64,000 nt of DNA from an uncultured Pelagibacteraceae bacterium (GTDB lineage: Bacteria > Pseudomonadota > Alphaproteobacteria > Pelagibacterales > Pelagibacteraceae): positions 248,001-312,000 of the forward strand of contig CACNIF010000001.1 of assembly GCA_902620465.1 (NCBI GenBank), in the 5' to 3' direction. Position numbers and translations under genes: made by a program. Every line of letters starts with the position of its first letter. Position 1 is the stretch's first letter. Of this stretch, positions 1 through 9,077 are shown piece by piece. The notes beneath the pieces were generated by a model. That model saw only the letters and a list, made by a program, of their open reading frames with translations. It made no database searches and was not told where the DNA came from.

Positions 1-574
1 AAATCCAAAATTTATTTTTGTAAGTAATAATTTTAAGTTTGGGAATAAAAGAGAGGGAGATGTAAAACAATTAAAAAAGTATGAGAAGTTATGTAAATAT
101 AAGATAATTAAACCTCAACCTTTAATAGTTAAAAAAAAAATTATTTCATCTTCTTTGATAAGAAAATATTTGCAAAATGGCAAGCTTAAGGATGCAAACA
201 AACTTTTAAAAAGAAACTGGTCTATCTATGGAAAGGTTCAAAAAGGCAAACAGCTTGGAAAAAAGATTGGTTTTCCAACAGCTAACATTGATATCAATGA
301 TTATGTTTTGGCTAAACCTGGTGTTTATGGTGTTAAAGCCAGAAAAACGATTAGATCAAATTATATTACAGGTATAGCAAATTTAGGATATCGACCCACA
401 TTTAATGGAAAGAAAATACTATTAGAGGTTCATTTATTTAATTTTTCTGGAAATTTATATAATAAGTATTTAAGAGTTGAATTCTTAAAATTTATAAGAA
501 AAGAAAAAAAATTCAAAAATGTAGAACAATTAAAGAAACAAATAAATGTCGATCTTTTAATTGCAAAAAAATAA
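1..574 (+). CDS. ribF: Bifunctional riboflavin kinase / FAD synthetase, C-terminal part (5' end outside the window)
   Basis: RibF phosphorylates riboflavin to FMN and adenylates FMN to FAD in the cytosol. The open frame runs in from the left edge (in-frame codons from base 2), so about 190 C-terminal residues are visible of a family length near 310. The visible part starts in the FAD synthetase domain, with the FGNKREGDV segment that matches the family FGxxRxGd motif. It then covers the riboflavin kinase domain: GKKIGFPTANI (substrate and metal loop), KPGVYGV and ANLGYRPTF. A TTG near base 155 is internal and not the start. The stop lies one base before the ATG of ileS, so the two genes are probably co-transcribed. 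ribF next to ileS and lspA is a common bacterial arrangement. Confidence 0.95.
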   Translation, partial: NPKFIFVSNNFKFGNKREGDVKQLKKYEKLCKYKIIKPQPLIVKKKIISSSLIRKYLQNGKLKDANKLLKRNWSIYGKVQKGKQLGKKIGFPTANIDINDYVLAKPGVYGVKARKTIRSNYITGIANLGYRPTFNGKKILLEVHLFNFSGNLYNKYLRVEFLKFIRKEKKFKNVEQLKKQINVDLLIAKK

Positions 575-575
575 A

Positions 576-3305
576 ATGAGCAAAAGTCAAATAAATTTAC
601 CTAAAACAGCTTTTTCAATGAAGGCAAATCTACCGATAAGAGAGCCAGAGATATTGGAACTTTGGAAAAAAATTGACCTTTACAAAGAATTAAGAAACTC
701 AAGAAAAGGAGAAGAAAAATTTGTTCTTCACGATGGTCCTCCATATGCAAATGGAAATATTCATATGGGTACTGCTTTGAATAAAATATTAAAGGATATT
801 ATTGTGAAATTCCATCAAATGGACGGTAAAGACTCTGTTTATGTGCCAGGTTGGGATTGTCATGGTTTACCTATTGAGTGGAAAATTGAAGAGCAATATA
901 AAAAAAATAAAAAAAATAAAAATGATGTACCAATTGTTGAATTCAGAAAAGAATGTCGATCATTTGCAGAAAAGTGGATAGGGGTTCATAAAGACCAGTT
1001 TAAAAGACTGGGTGTTGTTGGTGACTGGGAAAATTATTATTCAACAATGAGTTATGATGCAGAAGCACAAATTGTAAGAGAATTAGGTAAATTTTTAAAA
1101 GAAGGAAGTCTTTATAGGGGATTTAAACCAGTTTTATGGTCAACTGTAGAAAAAACAGCCTTAGCTGATGCTGAAGTTGAATATCAAGATCATAAATCTG
1201 ATACAATTTATGCTTGCTTTCCGGTAAAATCATCCAAAATTAAAGAGCTTAATGATTGTGATATTGTAATATGGACAACCACTCCTTGGACCATACCAGC
1301 TAATAAGGCTTTAGCTTACAACGAAAGCTTAGATTATTTGGTAATTCAAATAAATGATGAGGGAAATTTTAAAAATAAAAAGATCATTATTGCAGAAGCA
1401 TTGTTAGACTCGGTTTTAAAAAATTGTGAGTTAAAAGAATTTAAAAGTCTAAAAAAATTTAAAGGTAAAGATTTAAAGGACACTATCTGCAAGCATCCAT
1501 TTGTTAATTTGGGTTATGACTACGATATTCCAATGTTAGAAGCTCGTTTTGTTACCACTGAGCAAGGAACAGGAATTGTTCATTGTGCACCAAGTCATGG
1601 ACCTGATGATTTTAATCTTTGTTTAAACAACGGAATAAAAGCCATTGAGACAGTCGATGATGATGGAAAATATACAAAAAATGTTTCTTTGTTTGAAGGT
1701 TTACATATTTTCAAGGCCAATCCAATTGTTATTGAAAAATTAAAAGAACAAAACAAACTTCTTTCAAATGGTAAATTGGTTCATTCCTACCCTCATTCTT
1801 GGAGGTCAAAAGCACCTTTAGTTCATAGGGCAACACCACAATGGTTTATTTCTATGGAAAGTCATAAACTAAGAAGTAAAGCTTTAAAAGCAATTGATGA
1901 CACAACTTTTTATCCAAGTAAAGGCAAAGAAAGATTAAAATCAATGATTGAGACAAGACCAGATTGGTGTGTGTCAAGACAGAGAGTTTGGGGTGTACCT
2001 CTCCCAATTTTTGTAAATAAAAAATCTAATGAAATCTTGATAGATGATGAAGTATTTGAAAATATTGCAAAAATTTATGAGAAAGAGGGCTCGGATTGTT
2101 GGTTTGAAGATAATCCTCAAAAATTTTTAGGTAATAAATATAAAGCAGAAGATTTTGAAAAGCTCAGCGACATCGTTGAAGTTTGGTTTGATAGTGGATC
2201 AACTCACTCTTTTGTTCTAGAGAAAAGAAAAGATCTTAAATGGCCTGCATCAATGTATTTGGAAGGCTCGGATCAGCATAGAGGTTGGTTTCACTCTTCT
2301 TTATTAGAAGCGTGTGGAACAAGAGGCAGAGCACCTTTTGAGTCTATACTATCACATGGGTTTGTTGTAGATGGAAAGGGTCTTAAAATGTCAAAATCTC
2401 TTGGAAATGTAATTGCACCAGAGGACATTTTAAAAAAGTATGGTGCCGATATTTTAAGGATTTGGGTTGCAGCATCAAATTATGCAGAAGACTTAAGAAT
2501 AGATTATTCAATATTAGATCAGCATTCGGAGTCTTATCGTAAAATAAGAAACACATTCAGATATTTACTAGGAAATATAAACGATAAATTTGAGGATGTT
2601 AATTTTGATGAAATTGATATCGAAAGCTTGCCTGAACTAGAAAAGTTTCTATTAAATAAGATATATATACTAAATCAAAAATTTGAAACTTGTTTTCATA
2701 AATACGATTTTCATAATCTTTATAAAGAATTGTTAAGTTTTTGCACAATAGATTTATCAGCATTTTATTTTGATATTAGAAAAGACACTTTATATTGTGA
2801 TCCAATTAATTCTGAGAAAAGGAAGTCATGTGTTACTGTTTTAAATATTCTGCTGAAATCTTTGCTTAGATGGTTCGCTCCTATTTTATCTTTCACTACT
2901 GAAGAAATTTATCAGCTAATATCAAAGAACAGTAAAAGCATTCATTTAGAAAAATTTTTAACATTTCCAAAAAAATTTAAAAATGATAAATTGGCAGAGA
3001 AATGGTCTCAATTAATGAAAATAAGAGATATATGCAACATAAGCATTGAAGAACAAAGAGCTAGTAAAGAAATTGGTTCAAGTCTAGAGGCAGATCTTAA
3101 TATTCAACTTAATCAAAAATATAAGGATATAATTGAAAGTATCGATTTATCTGAGTTATGTATAGTTTCTAAAGCCAATGTTAATTTTGACAATCAATTA
3201 GATATTTTAGTTGAGACAAAAAAAGCGTCTGGAAACAAATGTTCTGTTTGTTGGAAGATCAGAAAAGACCCATGCGAGAGGCATCCAAAATGTCAGATAA
3301 CATAA
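576..3305 (+). CDS. ileS: Isoleucyl-tRNA synthetase
   Basis: This class Ia synthetase charges tRNA-Ile with isoleucine. At 909 residues it has the normal length. The HIGH-type signature is PYANGNIHMGT (residues about 57-66) and the KMSKS loop is GLKMSKSLGN (near residue 605). The editing domain lies between them and includes WTTTPWT. The C-terminus carries a compact cysteine cluster (CSVCW, then two more cysteines before the end) like the zinc finger of bacterial IleS, but shorter than usual. I chose the ATG at 576 rather than a TTG at 561, because 561 would overlap ribF and add no conserved sequence. The last 16 bases overlap lspA. Confidence 0.97.
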   Translation: MSKSQINLPKTAFSMKANLPIREPEILELWKKIDLYKELRNSRKGEEKFVLHDGPPYANGNIHMGTALNKILKDIIVKFHQMDGKDSVYVPGWDCHGLPIEWKIEEQYKKNKKNKNDVPIVEFRKECRSFAEKWIGVHKDQFKRLGVVGDWENYYSTMSYDAEAQIVRELGKFLKEGSLYRGFKPVLWSTVEKTALADAEVEYQDHKSDTIYACFPVKSSKIKELNDCDIVIWTTTPWTIPANKALAYNESLDYLVIQINDEGNFKNKKIIIAEALLDSVLKNCELKEFKSLKKFKGKDLKDTICKHPFVNLGYDYDIPMLEARFVTTEQGTGIVHCAPSHGPDDFNLCLNNGIKAIETVDDDGKYTKNVSLFEGLHIFKANPIVIEKLKEQNKLLSNGKLVHSYPHSWRSKAPLVHRATPQWFISMESHKLRSKALKAIDDTTFYPSKGKERLKSMIETRPDWCVSRQRVWGVPLPIFVNKKSNEILIDDEVFENIAKIYEKEGSDCWFEDNPQKFLGNKYKAEDFEKLSDIVEVWFDSGSTHSFVLEKRKDLKWPASMYLEGSDQHRGWFHSSLLEACGTRGRAPFESILSHGFVVDGKGLKMSKSLGNVIAPEDILKKYGADILRIWVAASNYAEDLRIDYSILDQHSESYRKIRNTFRYLLGNINDKFEDVNFDEIDIESLPELEKFLLNKIYILNQKFETCFHKYDFHNLYKELLSFCTIDLSAFYFDIRKDTLYCDPINSEKRKSCVTVLNILLKSLLRWFAPILSFTTEEIYQLISKNSKSIHLEKFLTFPKKFKNDKLAEKWSQLMKIRDICNISIEEQRASKEIGSSLEADLNIQLNQKYKDIIESIDLSELCIVSKANVNFDNQLDILVETKKASGNKCSVCWKIRKDPCERHPKCQIT

Positions 3306-3793
3306 ATAAAAATTTTTTCATAAACCTTTTTATAATTTTTAGTATCTTTTGTCTTGATAGATTATCAAAAATTTACGTGATAAGTTTTCACGAGAAAAAT
3401 TATGGTTCAGATTTATATAATTCTAAATTTCTTAATATAAGTTTAATATGGAATGAAGGCATAGCTTTTGGTTTATTTTCTTTTAGTGATAAATTTTTTT
3501 ATCATATTTTAAGTTTTCTCATAGGAGTAGTAATATTGATTATTCTTGTAATGCTTAATAGAAGTGAAGGACTTAAAAAATATTCTCTTTTAATGATATT
3601 AGGTGGGGCTTTAGGTAATTTTTATGATCGAATTATTTTTGAGGCTGTACCAGATTTCATAGATTTTCATGTAGAAAATTTTCATTGGTTTATTTTCAAT
3701 GTATCAGATATATTTATTTGTCTAGGTGTTTTATTTATGATTATTTTAGAAATTGTCTCTAATAAGAAAGAGTCCTTAAATGAAAAAAATTAG
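3290..3793 (+). CDS. lspA: Lipoprotein signal peptidase (signal peptidase II)
   Basis: This inner-membrane aspartyl protease cleaves the signal peptide of diacylglyceryl-modified prolipoproteins, the step after Lgt (also in this window). It has 167 residues and four hydrophobic segments. The conserved boxes are visible: DRLSK near the N-terminus, WNEGIAFGLF, GGALGNFYDRI with the first catalytic Asp, and FNVSDIFI with the second. The ATG at 3290 lies inside the last codons of ileS (16-base overlap); an upstream in-frame codon at 3239 would force a longer overlap and a non-conserved hydrophilic extension. It overlaps the next gene, a lipoprotein that is itself a likely substrate. Confidence 0.96.
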   Translation: MSDNINKNFFINLFIIFSIFCLDRLSKIYVISFHEKNYGSDLYNSKFLNISLIWNEGIAFGLFSFSDKFFYHILSFLIGVVILIILVMLNRSEGLKKYSLLMILGGALGNFYDRIIFEAVPDFIDFHVENFHWFIFNVSDIFICLGVLFMIILEIVSNKKESLNEKN

Positions 3794-4094
3794 ATCAATA
3801 TTGTTTTTAGTAATAGTTTTTTTTACTCTTCAAAGCTGTCAGACTGTCAAAGAAGGATTCACATCTCAAAAGAAAAAAAGTACAGATGAATTTTTAGTAG
3901 AAAAAAAATCTCCTTTAGTTATGCCACCGGATTTTAATGAGCTACCATTACCTAAAACATCTGAAAATATTGAAGAAAATGTGTCTGAAAATAATATTGA
4001 AAAATTGATATCAAATAATAATTCTCCAGAAAGTTCTGAAGTTCAAGATAAGAATTTCGAAAATTCAATTATAGAAAAAATTAAACAAAATTGA
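3780..4094 (+). CDS. bamF: BamF-like outer-membrane lipoprotein (DUF3035 type)
   Basis: This is a small (104 aa) secreted lipoprotein. The N-terminus has two basic residues, a hydrophobic stretch and the lipobox LQSC, so Cys20 or so should be lipidated. The mature part contains DEFLVEKKSPLVMPPDF, which resembles the alphaproteobacterial DUF3035 signature (D-E-F-x-V-x3-P-L-x-x-P-P-D). Members are annotated as BamF, an accessory lipoprotein of the outer-membrane beta-barrel assembly machine in Caulobacter. The tail is acidic and Asn/Ser-rich, probably disordered. The gene overlaps lspA by 14 bases and its TGA shares bases with the pgi ATG. Membership is from motif recall, so the BamF role is inference; the lipoprotein call itself is firm. 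Confidence 0.7.
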   Translation: MKKIRSILFLVIVFFTLQSCQTVKEGFTSQKKKSTDEFLVEKKSPLVMPPDFNELPLPKTSENIEENVSENNIEKLISNNNSPESSEVQDKNFENSIIEKIKQN

Positions 4095-5248
4095 TGATTA
4101 CTAATGGTATAATTTTTAAAAATTTTCTCATAAAAAAAAAATTTAAACAAGTATCTAAAGATTTAAATCATATTCTCAAAAAAAAAAATCAAGTTATTCA
4201 ATCTTTAAGTGGCAGTTATAAGAATAGTTTTGATATTAAAAAATTAAGTAAATATAAAAAGTTTCAACACTTTAGAGTGATAGGTATGGGAGGATCTTCT
4301 TTGGGTACTGAGGCTATATATGACTTTTTAAGGAAGAAAATAAAAAAAAATTTTTCTTTTGTAAACGATTTAGATGTGAGCACTAAAAATAAAAAAGACA
4401 AAAATTGTTTAAATTTAGTCGTGTCTAAATCAGGAGAAACCTTAGAAACTATAGTAAACACCAATCTCATTATAAATAAACAAGATAAAAATTTGATCAT
4501 AACAGAAAATAAAAATAACTATCTTTATAAATTAGCTCAAAAATTAAAAGCTGAAGTAATACATCACAATAATTTTATTGGTGGAAGATATTCAGTTTTA
4601 TCTGAAACAGGAATGTTACCTGCAGAGTTAATGGGATTAAACTCAAAAAAATTTAGACAATTAAATAGTTTGGTTAAAAATAAAAAATATTTAAACGCCT
4701 TAATTTCTAACGTTAGTTCAACTATTTTTTTTTTAAAAAAGAAAAAACATAATTCAGTTATAATAAATTATGACAAAAAATCTGAAAACTTATTTTTTTG
4801 GTATCAGCAACTAATTGCGGAAAGTTTAGGTAAAAAAAAAAAAGGTTTAATGCCTATTGTTTCCAATATGCCAAAAGACAATCATAGTGTAATGCAACTT
4901 TATTTGGATGGCTTTACAAATAATTTTTTTACATTTTTTTTCGTTCATGAGAAAGATTCACAAAAAATTGTAAACAAAGATATTCTTGTTTCAAAAAAAT
5001 TTCTTAGAAATAAAAGATTATTAGATATGACATATGCTCAAAAACGAGCTACCGAGAATGTTTTTAGAAGAAAAGGAATACCTTTTAGAAGTTTTGAGAT
5101 ATTAAAGAGAGATGAAAAAACACTTGGAGAACTATTTAATTTTTTTATACTAGAAACAATTTTATTAGGGAATGCTATTAAAGTAGATCCATATGATCAA
5201 CCAGCTGTGGAATTAATTAAAAAAGAAACTAAAAAAATTTTAGTTTAA
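4094..5248 (+). CDS. pgi: Glucose-6-phosphate isomerase, short form
   Basis: Pgi interconverts glucose-6-phosphate and fructose-6-phosphate. The SIS-type motifs are present: VVSKSGETLET (phosphate loop), GGRYSVLSETG (family signature), QLIAESLGK with the catalytic Glu, DNHSVMQL with the catalytic His, and DPYDQPAVELIKK with the C-terminal Lys. At 384 residues it is well below the 450-550 typical of bacterial Pgi; the reduction is mainly N-terminal. The ATG at 4094 overlaps the upstream TGA (ATGA), which suggests translational coupling. The coding sequence contains three long adenine runs (A10, A11, A12) encoding lysines. Its 3' end overlaps convergent rsmD by 9 bases. Confidence 0.9.
   Translation: MITNGIIFKNFLIKKKFKQVSKDLNHILKKKNQVIQSLSGSYKNSFDIKKLSKYKKFQHFRVIGMGGSSLGTEAIYDFLRKKIKKNFSFVNDLDVSTKNKKDKNCLNLVVSKSGETLETIVNTNLIINKQDKNLIITENKNNYLYKLAQKLKAEVIHHNNFIGGRYSVLSETGMLPAELMGLNSKKFRQLNSLVKNKKYLNALISNVSSTIFFLKKKKHNSVIINYDKKSENLFFWYQQLIAESLGKKKKGLMPIVSNMPKDNHSVMQLYLDGFTNNFFTFFFVHEKDSQKIVNKDILVSKKFLRNKRLLDMTYAQKRATENVFRRKGIPFRSFEILKRDEKTLGELFNFFILETILLGNAIKVDPYDQPAVELIKKETKKILV
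4832..4843 (+). repeat. A12 homopolymer inside pgi
   Basis: Twelve adenines in a row encode four lysines in pgi, just after the catalytic-Glu motif. Two other long runs lie near the 5' end of the same gene, A10 at 4132-4141 and A11 at 4178-4188. Such tracts are known sites of polymerase slippage in AT-rich genomes. Confidence 0.95.
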
Positions 5249-5797
5249 ATTGCCGAATGAAATCTTTGAAATACCATAGGTTTTTTCTTCTAAAATACGA
5301 AAATTTTTTGAATATTTATCTTTTACGTTTTTATTTCTGTGAGTAACTATTATTCCGCTTTTGCTTAGAAGGTTTATTTCAAAAATCTTGTCAATTAATT
5401 CTGATATATTTTTATCTTTATATGGTGGATCTAAAAATATGATATCGTAATTACTTTTTGCTAACTTAAGCTCAGTAAAAATATTTTGTTTTATTATCTC
5501 ATATTTTTTATCCAATTTAAGATTTGATAAGTTTTTCTTTAGTATGGGTAGAACACCATTATAATTTTCAACAAAAGTGACGTATTTTGCTTCATTCGAC
5601 AAACATTCAATTCCAAATGATCCAACGCCTGCGAACAAATCTAAAACTACTGAATTCTTAATTTCAACGTTAAACTTGTTAGAATGTTTAAGAATATTGA
5701 AAATCGATTCTTTTGTTAGATCTTTAAGCGGTCTAGTTTTAATATCATCGGGTGTTAATAGTTTTCTGCCTTTAAAATTTCCAGATATAATCCTCAT
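5240..5797 (-). CDS. rsmD: 16S rRNA (guanine966-N2)-methyltransferase
   Basis: RsmD methylates G966 of 16S rRNA using SAM. The 185-aa protein starts with MRIISGNFKGRKL, as the family does. It has the SAM-binding motif VLDLFAGVGSFGIE (around residues 50-63) and the amino-methyltransferase catalytic motif DPPY (IIFLDPPYKDK). The ATG overlaps the purD stop codon (ATGA), so it is the second gene of a purD-rsmD unit. Its stop overlaps the end of pgi on the other strand. Length is normal. Confidence 0.93.
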   Translation of the reverse strand: MRIISGNFKGRKLLTPDDIKTRPLKDLTKESIFNILKHSNKFNVEIKNSVVLDLFAGVGSFGIECLSNEAKYVTFVENYNGVLPILKKNLSNLKLDKKYEIIKQNIFTELKLAKSNYDIIFLDPPYKDKNISELIDKIFEINLLSKSGIIVTHRNKNVKDKYSKNFRILEEKTYGISKISFGNLN

Positions 5798-7059
5798 TTA
5801 TTTATTACTTTATAACCAATATCCTTACGATAAAAACCACCAGTCCAATTTAATTTTCTTAAATATTTATTTATATTTTCTCTAGCTTTTAAGAATTCAT
5901 CTGATAGTGAAATAAAATTTAATACTCTTCCTCCAACGGAGAAAAATTTTCCTCCTTTTTCAATAGTTCCTGCATGAAACATGAAATCTTGTGAATTTAG
6001 TTCAATTTTGTTCAGATTTTTTATTTCAACATTTTTTTCGTATTTTTCTGGATAACCTTTTGAGCATAATACAACACACAAACTTTTTTTATTATTCCAA
6101 TTTATTTTTATTTCTTTTAAATTTTGATTGCAACAAGCTAAAAATATCTCAAATAAATCTGTATTTAATTTCGGAAGAATTGTTTGACACTCTGGATCTC
6201 CCATTCTTACATTATATTCGATAAGGTAGGGTTCATTATCGATGATCATTAGTCCTGCATATAAGAAACCTCTATATTCTGTACCAAGATCCTTTAATGC
6301 TCTTAAGGTTGGGTTTATAATTTTATTTAATATTTTTTTTTCTAATTGTTCTCCTATCAATCTAGAGGGAGAGTATGCACCCATGCCACCTGTATTTTTC
6401 CCTTTATCACCCTCCAAAACTCTTTTATGATCTTGAGCTGTTCCAAAGTTTTGAATTGAAATTCCATCACTTATTATAAAAAAACTCATTTCCTCACCTT
6501 TTAAGAATTCTTCAATTAAAACTTTATTCGTTTTACCAAATTTCCCTTCAAAAACTTCTTTAACTGCTTTAGAAGACTCTTCAACACTATCACAAATGTA
6601 AACTCCTTTTCCTGAGGCCAAATTATCAGCTTTGATAACTATAGGATGACTAGACTTCTTTAAAAAATTGTTGGCATCATCAATGTTATGGAATACTCCA
6701 AATTTTGCTGAAGGAATATTATATTTTTCGCAAATCTTTTTTGTAAAAATCTTGGAACCCTCAAGCTGAGATGCTAATTTATTTGGACCAAAAACTTTAA
6801 TTTTAAATTTTTGCAAGTAATCTACTAAACCATCTACTAGTGGTTTTTCAGGTCCCACCACCACTAATTCAATTTTATTTTTTAAGATATAGTCTTTAAA
6901 GATTTCAAAATTATTTGTGTCTATATTAACATTGTCCGCTATTTTGAAAGTTCCAGCGTTTCCAGGGAAACAATAGATTTTATTTACTTTCTTTGAACGC
7001 TTGAGCAGTTCACATATTGCGTGTTCTCTGCCACCACTTCCTATTACACCTACGATCAT
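5794..7059 (-). CDS. purD: Phosphoribosylamine-glycine ligase (GAR synthetase)
   Basis: PurD catalyses the second step of de novo purine synthesis: ATP-dependent ligation of glycine to phosphoribosylamine. It is an ATP-grasp enzyme of 421 residues, the normal length. The N-terminal phosphate loop VIGSGGREHAI, the ATP-grasp segments KADNLASGKGV and EEFLKGEEMSF, GQDHKR-like AQDHKRVLEGDKG, GGMGAYSP and the metal-binding NVRMGDPE are all present. It is divergent from the DUF2093 gene with only about 21 bases between start codons, so its promoter must lie largely in or next to that gene. Confidence 0.97.
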   Translation of the reverse strand: MIVGVIGSGGREHAICELLKRSKKVNKIYCFPGNAGTFKIADNVNIDTNNFEIFKDYILKNKIELVVVGPEKPLVDGLVDYLQKFKIKVFGPNKLASQLEGSKIFTKKICEKYNIPSAKFGVFHNIDDANNFLKKSSHPIVIKADNLASGKGVYICDSVEESSKAVKEVFEGKFGKTNKVLIEEFLKGEEMSFFIISDGISIQNFGTAQDHKRVLEGDKGKNTGGMGAYSPSRLIGEQLEKKILNKIINPTLRALKDLGTEYRGFLYAGLMIIDNEPYLIEYNVRMGDPECQTILPKLNTDLFEIFLACCNQNLKEIKINWNNKKSLCVVLCSKGYPEKYEKNVEIKNLNKIELNSQDFMFHAGTIEKGGKFFSVGGRVLNFISLSDEFLKARENINKYLRKLNWTGGFYRKDIGYKVINK

Positions 7060-7080
7060 GTATAAGTATATAAACTAAAA

Positions 7081-7278
7081 ATGAGTAAAAAATTAGCAAA
7101 AATAAAATATTTGCCAAATAATTTTCGAGTTATCGAACCGGGCGATCATGTTATCTGTGCAGTTTCTGGTAAATCTATAAGTTTAGAAAATTTAAATTAT
7201 TGGAATGTTGATTTACAAGAGCCTTATTATTCATATGTTGAAGCAAATAAAAAAAGAGAAAAAATAGAAAAAAAATAA
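7081..7278 (+). CDS. DUF2093 family small protein
   Basis: This 65-aa soluble protein belongs to a small alphaproteobacterial family recognisable from KIKYLPNNFRVIEPGDHVICAVSG and the following LENLNYWNVDLQEPY pattern (hydrophobic-aromatic, 'I..PG..V.CAVSG..I.l..L.YWs...QE.Y'). The biochemical function is unknown. The high local conservation and fixed length suggest a structural or binding role, but nothing in the sequence identifies a catalytic site. It is divergent from purD and ends one base before the 3' end of convergent lpxL. Confidence 0.8.
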   Translation: MSKKLAKIKYLPNNFRVIEPGDHVICAVSGKSISLENLNYWNVDLQEPYYSYVEANKKREKIEKK

Positions 7279-7279
7279 T

Positions 7280-8140
7280 TTATTTCCACCGATTATGAGA
7301 CCAAATCCAATGATTTGGTTTTTTTAATATCATATTTTCAAGTAATTTGTTTAGCTCGTTTGTAATCTCTTCAATTGATTTACTTTCCTCAAAATTAATG
7401 GGCTTATTAACAGTCATTCTAAACTTAATGCCATCAAACCTCTCAATAAAAATTGGCACAACTGGTATTCTGTATTTTTTTACTAATTGAGCAGGAATGG
7501 TTGTCGTGGAGGCTTTTTCATTAAAAAAATTTGAGTGTATTCCTTCAGAAACTCTTTGATCGATCATTAGCGCAGTCGAAAACCCATTTTTTATTAATTT
7601 AACAAGTTCTTTAGTTCCTCCAATTCCTTTTTTAATTTGAAATTTACAAATATGATCTCTTCTTATTTTCTCCATTATTTTATTTAAAAAAATATTATTT
7701 AATGGTCTATATATTGCAGCAACTTGGATGCCCATTTTTTCTATTTGCATTGCCATCAATTCAAAATTACTAAAATGACCCGAGATAAATACTACTCTCT
7801 GTTTATTAAGTTTGATATTTTCAAGAATTTCCCCACCATTTACAATGATGTTATCATTTAATTGATCGTGTCTAAATTTTTTAATAAATATATATTCTGC
7901 AAACACTCTTCCATAATTATTCCACATGGAAATATAAATTTCTTTTAATTCATTTTGATTAATATTTGGGAACGCCTTTTTAATATTAGAATAAATTAAT
8001 TTCTTTGATCTAAAGATTGGACCAATTATTTGAAAAATTTTACCACTTAAGTTAGATGCTAATTTAATCCCTAAAATTTTGAATATAAAGAAAAATATAA
8101 TTACAAGAATGAATTGTAAAAAATATTTTATATTTCTCAT
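7280..8140 (-). CDS. lpxL: Lipid A biosynthesis lauroyl-type acyltransferase (LpxL/HtrB family)
   Basis: This enzyme adds a secondary acyl chain to Kdo-lipid A (or a precursor) at the cytoplasmic face of the inner membrane. It has 286 residues, with a hydrophobic N-terminal anchor and the LPLAT catalytic motif HFSNFE (H-x4-E) in VFISGHFSNFELM. ALMIDQRVSEGI and the PVVPIFIERFDG segment are typical of HtrB-type proteins. It is the last gene of the ubiA-msbA-waaA-lpxK-lpxL run, one base after the lpxK stop. The exact acyl chain and position cannot be read from the sequence. Confidence 0.88.
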   Translation of the reverse strand: MRNIKYFLQFILVIIFFFIFKILGIKLASNLSGKIFQIIGPIFRSKKLIYSNIKKAFPNINQNELKEIYISMWNNYGRVFAEYIFIKKFRHDQLNDNIIVNGGEILENIKLNKQRVVFISGHFSNFELMAMQIEKMGIQVAAIYRPLNNIFLNKIMEKIRRDHICKFQIKKGIGGTKELVKLIKNGFSTALMIDQRVSEGIHSNFFNEKASTTTIPAQLVKKYRIPVVPIFIERFDGIKFRMTVNKPINFEESKSIEEITNELNKLLENMILKKPNHWIWSHNRWK

Positions 8141-8141
8141 A

Positions 8142-9077
8142 TCAATTAAGAATTATATCTAAGAATTCACTTTCGTTTTGAATCTGAAGCACTGATTTAA
8201 CAAATTTAATTTTATTAGTATACTTATCATTTAACCTATAAAAATCTTTTTCAGTTGTAATTATTTTGCAATTGATATTTTCAGCTTCTGTAATGATGTT
8301 GTTTATATCTTTATCTGAATAAGTATAATGATCTGGATATTCAATTTCTTTTAAAATATTTATGTTATTTTTTTTTAACATTGATATGAAAGATTGATGA
8401 TTTCCAATTCCAGAAAACACTAAGTAATTGTCTTTTTTAATAAAATCATTCAAATTAATAGGTGCGTAAGTTGTAACAAAAATCTTTGCTTTAGGATTTA
8501 CTTTAAAAATTTGGTTTTTAATATTTTCTAAATTTTCCATATTACCATTTATGAAAATATTTTTATAATATTTTATGTTTTTAAAGTTTTCTCTCAAAGG
8601 TCCTGAAGGTATCGTGAAACCATTTCCAATCCAATTAACATCATTGAAACAAACAAAAATTATATCATAGTCTATAGAGTAATCTTGTAAACCATCATCA
8701 AAAATTGCAACTTTATATCCTTGATCAACAGCATCCATCAAAGAGTTTAGTCTTCTTTTTGATTTGAATAGTTTTCCCTTATTTTCCAATATTTTTTGTT
8801 CATCTATTTGGTTAGAATAATCTTTTTTTATAAAACATGACTCGATACTTTTTTGATTAAGCATTTCGTGTATTTTCAAACTCAAAGATGTTTTACCTGT
8901 GCCACCCACATAAATGTTGCCAACACATATTGTTTTAATTTTTTTTATTTTTTCTTTTTTTGCAATAGTTTTTTTTATTAAATTTACGCCAATTAAAATT
9001 AGTGACAAAGGTGAAAGAAGATAAGGTAAAATTTTCGAGTTTTTATTGTCCCAAAATTTGGGTTTATTAATTTTCAT
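8142..9077 (-). CDS. lpxK: Tetraacyldisaccharide 4'-kinase
   Basis: LpxK phosphorylates the 4' position of the lipid A disaccharide. It has 311 residues. The P-loop is VGNIYVGGTGKTSL, preceded by an N-terminal membrane-proximal segment (YLLSPLSLILIG). The DDGLQDY segment matches the LpxK signature DDGfQ. ITTEKDFYRL near the C-terminus matches the family TeKDavRl motif. The start overlaps the end of waaA by 11 bases. With waaA and msbA upstream and lpxL downstream, the pathway context is clear. Confidence 0.95.
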   Translation of the reverse strand: MKINKPKFWDNKNSKILPYLLSPLSLILIGVNLIKKTIAKKEKIKKIKTICVGNIYVGGTGKTSLSLKIHEMLNQKSIESCFIKKDYSNQIDEQKILENKGKLFKSKRRLNSLMDAVDQGYKVAIFDDGLQDYSIDYDIIFVCFNDVNWIGNGFTIPSGPLRENFKNIKYYKNIFINGNMENLENIKNQIFKVNPKAKIFVTTYAPINLNDFIKKDNYLVFSGIGNHQSFISMLKKNNINILKEIEYPDHYTYSDKDINNIITEAENINCKIITTEKDFYRLNDKYTNKIKFVKSVLQIQNESEFLDIILN

